Origin: Pseudomonas folii
Lineage (GTDB): Bacteria > Pseudomonadota > Gammaproteobacteria > Pseudomonadales > Pseudomonadaceae
DNA length: 64,000 nt
Reading direction: 5' to 3'
NCBI RefSeq assembly: GCF_014357575.1
Contig: NZ_JACONW010000001.1
Coordinates: 1 to 64,000, forward strand
The notes beneath the pieces are model-generated. The model had not been told where the DNA came from, made no database searches, and saw only the letters and a list, made by a program, of their open reading frames with translations. Numbering within the stretch: the first letter of the stretch is position 1; every line of letters starts with the position of its first letter. Shown piece by piece: positions 57,688 through 64,000 of the stretch. The translations under genes and the position numbers were made by a program.

Positions 57688-58932
57688 ATGTTTCGACCGT
57701 TATCAATATTTATTGGCGCGCGCTACACACGTGCCAAGCGCCGCAACCATTTCATCTCGTTCATTTCAATGACGTCGATGATCGGGTTGGCGCTGGGCGT
57801 GCTCGCGATGATTGTGGTGCTGTCCGTGATGAATGGTTTTCAGCGGGAAATGAGCTCGCGCATTCTCGGCATGGTGCCCCATGCAGTGATCGCGGGCGTC
57901 AAGCCGCTGGATAACTGGAAGCCGGTTGCCGACGCTTCGCTGAAAAATCCGCAAGTCACGGCCGCTGTGCCATTCACCGAAATGGACGGGATGCTCTCCT
58001 ACAAGGGCGCGATGCAGCCGATTCAGATCAGTGGCGTCGATCCGGCGCTGGAGCACGAGGTGTCGATCGTCACCCGGCACATCGTGCAAGGCAAACTGGA
58101 AGATCTCAAGGCAGGCGAGTTTGGTGTCGTGTTGGGCGAGTTGAGCGCTCGTCGCTTTCGTTTGAATGTCGGCGACAAGCTGACCCTGATTGTGCCGGAA
58201 GTCAGCAACGCACCGGGCGGTATTACGCCACGCCTGCAACGTCTGACGGTGGTCGGTATTTTCAAGGTGGGTGCCGAGCTTGACGGCTCCATGGCTTTGA
58301 TCAACGTCGCAGACGCTGCGCAGATAAAGCGTTGGCAGCCTGATCAGGTGCAAGGCGTGCGTCTGGCCCTGAAGGATCTTTACAAGGCGCCTGAAGTCTC
58401 GAAAGCGATTGCCGGAGGCCTGGGAGCAGATTATCGCGCCGATGACTGGACCCACACCCAGGGCAGTCTGTTCAGCGCGATGAAGATGGAGAAGACCATG
58501 ATCGGCTTGTTGTTGCTGATGATCGTCGCCGTCGCGGCATTCAACATCATTGCCACCCTGATCATGGTGGTAAACGACAAGGGTGCAGACATTGCGATCC
58601 TGCGTACCATCGGCGCGACCCCTAGACAGATCATGACCATCTTCATGGTCCAGGGGACGGTCATCGGTATCGTCGGGACGATCATTGGTGGTGTGCTTGG
58701 GATCATTGCTGCTATCAACGTCAGCAGCCTTGTGGGTTGGATAGAGCGGGTCAGTGGTCAGCACATCTTCAGCTCTGATGTGTACTTCATCAGCAATCTG
58801 CCTTCCGAGCTGCAAGCGGGCGATGTGGTGCTGATCTGCAGCGCAGGCTTTATCCTGAGCTTCCTGGCAACGCTTTACCCAGCCTGGCGCGCGGCGCAGA
58901 TTCAGCCAGCGCATGCATTGCGGTATGAGTGA
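57688..58932 (+). CDS. lolE: Lipoprotein-releasing permease LolE
   Basis: A 414-residue second permease of the Lol complex, strongly similar to LolC in this window (both begin MFRPL and share VLSVMNGF and FNIIATLIMVVNDKGADIAI). Topology is again one N-terminal span, a periplasmic domain and three C-terminal spans. LolC and LolE are paralogues that form a heterodimer with a LolD dimer. The gap to lolD is 73 bases and contains a terminator-like hairpin; a weak AAT-rich ribosome area precedes the ATG, so expression may be reduced or independently driven. Confidence 0.93.
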   Translation: MFRPLSIFIGARYTRAKRRNHFISFISMTSMIGLALGVLAMIVVLSVMNGFQREMSSRILGMVPHAVIAGVKPLDNWKPVADASLKNPQVTAAVPFTEMDGMLSYKGAMQPIQISGVDPALEHEVSIVTRHIVQGKLEDLKAGEFGVVLGELSARRFRLNVGDKLTLIVPEVSNAPGGITPRLQRLTVVGIFKVGAELDGSMALINVADAAQIKRWQPDQVQGVRLALKDLYKAPEVSKAIAGGLGADYRADDWTHTQGSLFSAMKMEKTMIGLLLLMIVAVAAFNIIATLIMVVNDKGADIAILRTIGATPRQIMTIFMVQGTVIGIVGTIIGGVLGIIAAINVSSLVGWIERVSGQHIFSSDVYFISNLPSELQAGDVVLICSAGFILSFLATLYPAWRAAQIQPAHALRYE

Positions 58933-59025
58933 TTGATGGTCTGGGCCTGACTTGATCTGTTCGTCAGGCCCGGTAATTCATTGCATTAACTTCAGCCATT
59001 GTTCGTCGCCACTCTGGAGAACACC

Positions 59026-59538
59026 ATGCCCTCTATTGCCCGCTTCACACTGATTGCTGCGCTGCTGACACTCAGCCAGCCATTGCTCGCTTCGCCAGCT
59101 CCAGTCCTCACGTTCGGACATGCTGCGCCTGCCGCCCAGGCTTCGCGCACTATCGAACTGGTATTGGGGGATATGTATTTCGACCCTAAAGCGGTGCAGG
59201 TAAAGGCGGGTGAGACGGTGCGCTTCGTGCTGATCAACAAAGGCCAGTTGCTGCATGAGTTCAACCTGGGGGATGCGGCGATGCACGCCAGCCATCAACA
59301 GGAAATGATCAAGATGCAACAGAGCGGCATGCTGACGCCGACCGGCATGGCGCATCACGACATGGGCCATGGCTCCATGGAAATGAAGCACGATGATCCG
59401 AACAGTGTGCTGGTAGAGCCGGGCAAAACCACCGAACTGACGTGGACCTTTGCCAAGGCCAGCAATCTGGAGTTCGCCTGCAATCTGCCTGGGCACTATC
59501 AGGCCGGTATGGTCGGCAAACTGACAATTACCGACTAG
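59026..59538 (+). CDS. Periplasmic cupredoxin with His/Met-rich insertion
   Basis: A 170-residue protein with a signal peptide (FTLIAALLTLSQPLLASP) and one cupredoxin domain. The likely type-1 copper ligands are His77 (LLHEFNL), Cys152, His157 and Met162 (ACNLPGHYQAGM). Between the first histidine and the rest lies a loop of about 45 residues rich in His and Met (residues about 86-122), as in copper-handling proteins, suggesting extra copper binding or acquisition. The ATG at 59026 has TGGAGA upstream. The gene precedes queF by 70 bases, but the two look functionally unrelated. Confidence 0.88.
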   Translation: MPSIARFTLIAALLTLSQPLLASPAPVLTFGHAAPAAQASRTIELVLGDMYFDPKAVQVKAGETVRFVLINKGQLLHEFNLGDAAMHASHQQEMIKMQQSGMLTPTGMAHHDMGHGSMEMKHDDPNSVLVEPGKTTELTWTFAKASNLEFACNLPGHYQAGMVGKLTITD

Positions 59539-59611
59539 CCGCTGAAAGCTCGGCGCAAACCCTATAAACTTGGCGCTTATTCCGTCAGCTTTATGTGATT
59601 CAGGTACTTTC

Positions 59612-60442
59612 ATGCACCCCGCAGCCGAACATTCGCCGCTAGGCAAGTCCAGCGAATACATCGCCACTTACACGCCGTCTCTGTTGTTCCCGATCCCGCG
59701 TGCCGCCAAATGGGCCGAGTTGGGTCTGACTGCCGAGACGTTACCGTATCAAGGTGTGGACTTCTGGAATTGCTACGAGCTGTCCTGGCTGCTGCCATCC
59801 GGCAAGCCGGTGGTGGCCATCGCCGAGTTCAGCATTCCGGCTGATTCACCGAATATCATCGAGTCGAAGTCATTCAAGCTGTACCTCAACTCGCTTAATC
59901 AGACGGCGTTTGCTGATCGCGCCGAACTGACCGCGACGCTGGTCAAAGACCTGTCGGCGGCGGCGGGTAAGCCAGTAGGTGTGCGTATCCGCACTCTGGC
60001 GGATATTGAAGGCGAAGGCGTGGCGACGATGCCAGGCCTGTGTATCGACGAGCTTGATGTGAGCATCAATAGCTACGACCGACCGCAGCCAGAACTGCTG
60101 CGTTGCGATGATTCCCGTGTTGTCGAACAAAGCCTCCACAGCCACTTGCTCAAGTCCAATTGCCCGGTGACCAGTCAGCCGGACTGGGGCAGCGTAGCAG
60201 TGGAGTACCGCGGCGCCGAGCTGGAACCCGCGAGCCTGCTGGCGTACATCGTCAGTTTCCGCCAGCATTCGGATTTCCATGAGCAATGTGTAGAGCGGAT
60301 ATTTCTCGATCTGCAGCGCTTGCTCAAGCCGGAGAAATTGACCGTCTATGCGCGTTACGTGCGTCGTGGCGGGCTGGATATCAATCCGTATCGCAGCACT
60401 GAGTCGATCAGCCCGGATAATCGTAGACTGGCCCGGCAGTAG
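59612..60442 (+). CDS. queF: NADPH-dependent 7-cyano-7-deazaguanine reductase QueF
   Basis: A 276-residue long-type QueF with tandem tunnel-fold domains. It reduces preQ0 to preQ1, the queuosine precursor for tRNA modification. The catalytic residues are in [15 protein letters not shown] (Cys184, Asp191), and the substrate-binding [11 protein letters not shown] motif near residue 88 and the [14 protein letters not shown] stretch are present. The ATG at 59612 gives the standard 276 residues. A terminator follows. Confidence 0.97.
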   Translation: MHPAAEHSPLGKSSEYIATYTPSLLFPIPRAAKWAELGLTAETLPYQGVDFWNCYELSWLLPSGKPVVAIAEFSIPADSPNIIESKSFKLYLNSLNQTAFADRAELTATLVKDLSAAAGKPVGVRIRTLADIEGEGVATMPGLCIDELDVSINSYDRPQPELLRCDDSRVVEQSLHSHLLKSNCPVTSQPDWGSVAVEYRGAELEPASLLAYIVSFRQHSDFHEQCVERIFLDLQRLLKPEKLTVYARYVRRGGLDINPYRSTESISPDNRRLARQ

Positions 60443-60447
60443 GCAAC

Positions 60448-60476
60448 AAAAAGCCCGTCATTGACGGGCTTTTTGC
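60448..60476 (+). terminator. queF terminator
   Basis: Stem AGCCCGTCA/TGACGGGCT with a short loop, then five thymines. Confidence 0.92.
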
Positions 60477-60515
60477 TACTTGGCGGCAGGCGGCTAGGTT
60501 TGACGTCTTACGACA

Positions 60516-60779
60516 TCAGATACCGATATTGCCCAGGGTAACGACGATATTACGCAAAGTGCCTGCGATACCTGGGTGTTCAAGCTCGAAGCGCTCTACG
60601 GCAAGATTAACGCCATCGGCCAGGCTCGGGTCCTGAGTGGCGGACTCCAGTTCGATCTGTGACTGAATCTGCTGCGCCAGTGTTTCCAGGTCGGCGCGCT
60701 CCTCTGGGTTGAGCGGCGGGTTCTGCTCCAGTTGCTCGCGCAGGGTATTGAGTTGTTCTTGCAGTTCGCGGGCAGGCAT
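60516..60779 (-). CDS. DUF4404 family protein
   Basis: An 87-residue, mostly helical acidic protein of the DUF4404 type: ELQEQLNTLREQLEQNPPLN, then ADLETLAQQIQSQIELES and a C-terminal amphipathic helix near GIAGTLRNIVVTLGNIGI. Function is unknown. It follows a typical AAGGAG ribosome site. It stands alone between the queF terminator and the HAD-like gene. Confidence 0.85.
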   Translation of the reverse strand: MPARELQEQLNTLREQLEQNPPLNPEERADLETLAQQIQSQIELESATQDPSLADGVNLAVERFELEHPGIAGTLRNIVVTLGNIGI

Positions 60780-60974
60780 GACGTGCTCCTTCTTTGATAA
60801 GTCTGTCCCATGGACCCCGGCCCGGGGCCAAAGGTTCTTAATGGGTATGTGACAAGACTAATCTACTCTGGTGCGGGTTGCCTTCAAATCGCGCGTCCAA
60901 TCCTGATGCCCTCGTGGCCAAAGCCGGTCCTGCGACTCTGCGTGCGGGGTGCACCCGAAAATTTCATGCCAGGG

Positions 60975-61583
60975 TCAGGGCTTCTCGCCCTTGGTCCGGC
61001 GCAGCGCGATATCTGCCAGACAGGACTCCAGTTCGCCCAGATGATCAATCGCCGAATGCACGCCCAGGGCGTAAAGCTGCAACGTCGCCTGGCCCCGGCG
61101 GTATTCGCGCTCTGCATCGGTCAGGGCATGCCATTGCGAAGGAGACAGGCCGCACAGTGAACCGCACGATGCGAGGCCTACTGTCCACAGTCCGGCATTC
61201 AGACCGGCCTGCAGCAAGCGTGGCTCGCCGCTGACGAGGACACAGCCATCCAGTTGACTGACGTTCAGCTCCATAAGCGCCTGCCAGCAAGCATGAGGGG
61301 CGGGCCACTGTGCCTGGGCGGCAGGGGTGGCACGAATCAGATGGCTCAATGGTTGAGCCAGCGTATGTGTAAGGTCGCTGGGCAATTCGTCCAGCCACGC
61401 ACAAGGCACCGCCTGCTGGTGCAGCCTCTGTAATGCTTTCAAGGCGCCAGGCGTGGGCAGCGAGTGTTCATCACTCAGCCCGGACGCATTACGCGCTTGG
61501 GCGCCAAAGTCCACCAGGCAGCCACTGAGACCAAAAAGAACGGCGGTAAAAGCGGGCAGGGGAGCTGTCACAGGCGCGAGCAT
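60975..61583 (-). CDS. HAD-like (phosphonatase-like) protein
   Basis: A protein of about 202 residues similar to the HAD-superfamily proteins annotated in pseudomonads as phosphonatase-like. It has a modified motif I (VLFGLSGCLVDFG), where the catalytic Asp-x-Asp of active HAD phosphatases is replaced by Gly-x-Ser-Gly-Cys. A conserved middle (CAWLDELPSDL and GCVLVSGEPRLLQAGLNAGL) and the ending KGEKP follow. The change in motif I suggests it may not be a phosphatase at all. The start is uncertain: ATG 61583 with AGAGA upstream is preferred, and an in-frame ATG at 61622 is possible. It diverges from mlaA. Confidence 0.7.
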   Translation of the reverse strand: MLAPVTAPLPAFTAVLFGLSGCLVDFGAQARNASGLSDEHSLPTPGALKALQRLHQQAVPCAWLDELPSDLTHTLAQPLSHLIRATPAAQAQWPAPHACWQALMELNVSQLDGCVLVSGEPRLLQAGLNAGLWTVGLASCGSLCGLSPSQWHALTDAEREYRRGQATLQLYALGVHSAIDHLGELESCLADIALRRTKGEKP

Positions 61584-61792
61584 GGCGATATCTCTGAAAT
61601 AACGCTGAACGCTACGGGTCATTTGTGACAGTAAGATGAATGTCCGGTGATGGTGTTTACAGGTGTTTCACCGGTCTTACAGACTTGAATCACCAAGGTG
61701 CTGCCTAATTCCTGTCATATGGCCTTATACTCCTCGCCTTGACGTGTGGGGGCGTAGCGCCCGCTTCATTACTTATACCAGGAGTTTCAGCT

Positions 61793-62494
61793 ATGCCCGT
61801 GACCGGTGCAGGTGTGTTCAATCGTCTTGCTCAGCTTTGTGTTTGTGCCGGTATGGCGCTGGTGCCAGTGGTCGCGCAGGCCGCTGAAGAAGATCCGTGG
61901 GAAAGCGTCAACCGGCTCACTTTCCGCTTCAATGACACCATTGATACCTATGCGCTCAAGCCTATCGCTCAGGGCTATCAATTCATTGCTCCACAATTCG
62001 TTGAAGACGGCGTGCATAATTTCTTCAACAACATCGGTGATGTCGGAAACCTCGCCAACAACGTGCTGCAGGCTAAACCGGCGGCAGCGGGTGTTGATAC
62101 TGCACGCCTGATCTTTAACACCACCTTCGGCCTGCTGGGCTTCATTGATGTCGGCACCAAGATGGGCCTGCAGCGCAGTGACGAAGACTTCGGTCAGACG
62201 CTGGGTTACTGGGGCGTACAAAGCGGTCCGTACGTAGTGCTGCCATTGTTTGGTCCGAGCACTGTGCGTGACGCTGTCGCCAAGTACCCGGACACCTACA
62301 CCTCGCCGTACCGCTACATTGATCACGTGCCCACCCGTAACACTGCGCTGGGCATAAACCTGGTGGATACTCGCGCCAGCCTGCTGTCGGCCGAGCGGCT
62401 GATCAATGGCGACAAGTACATCTTCATCCGAAACGCGTATCTGCAGAACCGTGAATTCCGCGTCAAGGATGGTCAGGTGGTTGACGATTTCTGA
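61793..62494 (+). CDS. mlaA: MlaA/VacJ lipid-asymmetry protein
   Basis: A 233-residue outer-membrane-associated MlaA/VacJ protein that removes misplaced phospholipids from the outer leaflet with the Mla system. A signal peptide (RLAQLCVCAGMALVPVVAQA) precedes DPWESVNRLTFRFNDTID, the family's N-terminal signature; later come NIGDVGNLANNVLQ, GFIDVGTKMGLQ and PYRYIDHVPTRN. There is no lipobox cysteine at the cleavage site, unlike E. coli MlaA, which is a lipoprotein. CAGGAG precedes the ATG. A terminator follows. The other mla genes are not in this window. Confidence 0.93.
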   Translation: MPVTGAGVFNRLAQLCVCAGMALVPVVAQAAEEDPWESVNRLTFRFNDTIDTYALKPIAQGYQFIAPQFVEDGVHNFFNNIGDVGNLANNVLQAKPAAAGVDTARLIFNTTFGLLGFIDVGTKMGLQRSDEDFGQTLGYWGVQSGPYVVLPLFGPSTVRDAVAKYPDTYTSPYRYIDHVPTRNTALGINLVDTRASLLSAERLINGDKYIFIRNAYLQNREFRVKDGQVVDDF

Positions 62495-62514
62495 TCGCAA
62501 TCCGCTGAATGTAT

Positions 62515-62546
62515 AAAGGCGACCTGTGGTCGCCTTTATTTTTTAC
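62515..62546 (+). terminator. mlaA terminator
   Basis: Stem AAAGGCGACC/GGTCGCCTTT, three-base loop, then ATTTTTT on the plus strand. Confidence 0.92.
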
Positions 62547-62572
62547 CATTTGTGAACCAGTTCCGCCGGATC

Positions 62573-62872
62573 TCAGTTCATCTTGATGATGGTCAGGCCC
62601 AGTTTTTGTCCGCCATCGGCTTCGTCAGTGACCCATACAACCTCTGTTTCTGCCTCAAGGCCTGTGAGGGCTACATGGTCAGAATCGATTTTCACGCTCA
62701 GTTTTTCGCCAACCTTGAAGGTTCTGGGTGCTTGTACCTGCATCCCGGAGCTCGATAAATCAATGCATACAGCCGGGATGATCTGACCGGCGTAGATCAA
62801 GCTGATGTCAGCCTCCACGCGCATCCGGATGAAGTCTCGTTTCTCCTCGTAGCTTCGATCATTTAGACTCAT
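62573..62872 (-). CDS. PilZ-domain protein, c-di-GMP type
   Basis: A 99-residue single PilZ domain protein. The c-di-GMP loop R-x-x-x-R is present as KRDFIRMRVE (Arg12 and Arg16), and D-x-S-x-x-G as DLSSSGMQV, so c-di-GMP binding is likely. Start chosen at ATG 62872 with GAAGGA upstream; earlier in-frame starts have no support. It is convergent with mlaA and divergent from the RssB-like gene. From memory, homologues sit beside RssB-type regulators in pseudomonads. Confidence 0.88.
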   Translation of the reverse strand: MSLNDRSYEEKRDFIRMRVEADISLIYAGQIIPAVCIDLSSSGMQVQAPRTFKVGEKLSVKIDSDHVALTGLEAETEVVWVTDEADGGQKLGLTIIKMN

Positions 62873-63136
62873 GTCCAGTCCTTCATTTCCATTGCTGAAT
62901 TCAGGGTTCTTATAACTCTGAGCGATTTGCCGTGTAAAGACGCAATGTCGGCACCGGCGCGTGCTTGAAACGCCCGTCGGATGGGAGTACCGTCTGCGCC
63001 TTGAAGGGCACCTCTGAAACGCCACTGACGGGATCATAAGTCCGGTCGTGCGGTCAGAGTGGCTAGAAGCGAATCCAGTACGCAGACCCGTGAACCGGGG
63101 TGCCTACGCCAACCTTATCTGGCGCCGTTTGCCCAC

Positions 63137-64000
63137 ATGCAGAAAACCAGTGCCACGCTGCTGATAATCGATGACGACGAAGTAGTGCGAGCGAGCCTTG
63201 CCGCCTATTTGGAAGACAGTGGCTTCAGCGTCCTGCAAGCGAATAATGGCTTGGAGGGCATACAGATATTCGAACAGGACAAGCCTGATCTGGTGATCTG
63301 CGATTTGCGCATGCCGCAAATGGGCGGGCTTGAGCTGATTCGTCAGGTGACGGCCATCGCGCCGGAAACGCCTGTGATCGTGGTGTCGGGTGCTGGCGTC
63401 ATGAATGACGCTGTCGAGGCGCTCCGTCTGGGGGCTGCCGATTACCTCATCAAGCCTCTGGAAGATCTGGCCGTGCTGGAGCACTCAGTGCGTCGTGCGC
63501 TTGATCGTGCGCGTCTGCTGCAGGAAAACCAGCAATATCGCAAGAAGCTGGAAACGGCAAACCGTGAGCTGGAAGCCAGCCTGCATCTGCTTCAGGAAGA
63601 CCAGGATGCCGGTCGCCAGGTGCAGATGAACATGCTGCCAATCAGCCCGTGGTCGATCGATCAGTTCAATTTCGCTCATGAGATCATCCCCTCGCTCTAC
63701 CTGTCGGGTGATTTCGTTGATTACTTCCGCGTTGACGAGCGCCGGGTGGCGTTCTATCTCGCAGATGTCTCCGGTCATGGTGCTTCGTCCGCGTTCATCA
63801 CCGTGTTGCTCAAGTTCATGACCACGCGGTTGCTGTTCGAATCCAAGCGCGGTGGTACGCTACCGGAATTCAAGCCTTCTGATGTTCTTGGCCATATCAA
63901 CCGCGGTCTGATCAGTTGCAAGCTGGGCAAGCATGTAACGATGGTCGGCGGTGTGATTGACGAGGAGTCGGGGCAACTGACGTACGCAGTCGGCGGTCAT
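63137..64000 (+). CDS. RssB-like response regulator with PP2C phosphatase domain (partial)
   Basis: The first 288 residues of a response regulator cut by the window edge. The receiver domain has IIDDDEVVRASLAAYLEDSG, the phospho-acceptor Asp56 (ICDLRMPQ) and a lysine in DYLIKPLEDL. A coiled-coil linker (LLQENQQYRKKLETANRELE, about residues 125-145) leads into a PP2C/SpoIIE-like serine phosphatase domain (LSGDFVDYFRVDERRVAFYL, ADVSGHGASSAF). This is the RssB architecture of Pseudomonas, where the phosphatase acts on the anti-sigma antagonist RssC. The end of the gene lies outside the window. Confidence 0.9.
   Translation, partial: MQKTSATLLIIDDDEVVRASLAAYLEDSGFSVLQANNGLEGIQIFEQDKPDLVICDLRMPQMGGLELIRQVTAIAPETPVIVVSGAGVMNDAVEALRLGAADYLIKPLEDLAVLEHSVRRALDRARLLQENQQYRKKLETANRELEASLHLLQEDQDAGRQVQMNMLPISPWSIDQFNFAHEIIPSLYLSGDFVDYFRVDERRVAFYLADVSGHGASSAFITVLLKFMTTRLLFESKRGGTLPEFKPSDVLGHINRGLISCKLGKHVTMVGGVIDEESGQLTYAVGGH

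Overview
The window looks like chromosome of a fluorescent Pseudomonas, most likely of the P. syringae/P. fluorescens side of the genus. The basis is the gene families (DUF1652, CsiV, PsrA, a short CsrA, RssB-type regulator, SthA without its second cysteine), the high G+C third codon positions, and many extragenic REP-type inverted pairs. From memory, the order fadBA-topA-sulA/lexA-psrA-nagZ-mtnP-SNF2 helicase-csiV-mfd-gap and later sthA-GDPD-PilZ-lolCDE resembles the P. aeruginosa PA3014-PA2986 segment. The cupredoxin-queF-mlaA-PilZ-RssB end resembles PA2807-PA2798. Species cannot be fixed from the sequence alone.

Layout. 1-8.5 kb: a RidA-like protein, a tight trio (acidic peptide, HhH-GPD-like protein, DUF72), a lipoprotein-like hydrolase, a divergent LysR/EamA pair, a membrane protein followed by a 23-residue membrane peptide, a GNAT acetyltransferase, DUF1652 and small hypotheticals. 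8.9-14.3 kb: an orphan FAD-dependent oxidoreductase, a PanE-like reductase, a three-gene overlapping envelope operon (unknown, holin-fold, DUF3618) and csrA. 15-18.4 kb: a complete gluconate uptake module (gntT, gntK, gntR) with three operator-like palindromes. 18.4-25.2 kb: periplasmic GDPD, Slt, Uup, UspA and a membrane-anchored hypothetical. 25.8-29.2 kb: the fatty-acid beta-oxidation operon fadBA.

29.3-46 kb: housekeeping and stress genes. These are DUF1653, topA, lexA-sulA under two LexA boxes, psrA under two tandem PsrA-like boxes, nagZ, mtnP, a SWIM-SNF2 helicase, mfd-csiV and a long-form GAPDH. 46-52.3 kb: a citrate symporter of the CitA type and a very large (1511-residue) protein resembling the dermonecrotic-toxin-like/DUF6543 group. 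That protein is the main accessory element here. 52.6-64 kb: sthA, cytoplasmic GDPD, PilZ, lolCDE lipoprotein sorting, cupredoxin, queF, DUF4404, a HAD-like protein, mlaA, a second PilZ and the start of an RssB-like PP2C response regulator.

The best leads are the large toxin-like protein with its distinctive C-terminal end and the 583-base fadB leader. The leader holds a pair of PsrA-like boxes with the same geometry as at psrA, a GacA-box-like palindrome, and a promoter/terminator pair on the opposite strand suggesting a small RNA. Smaller leads are hairpins inside lolDE and next to nagZ, a GGA-loop hairpin near csrA, and small proteins below usual annotation cutoffs. No CRISPR array, tRNA, rRNA, insertion sequence or prophage was seen.
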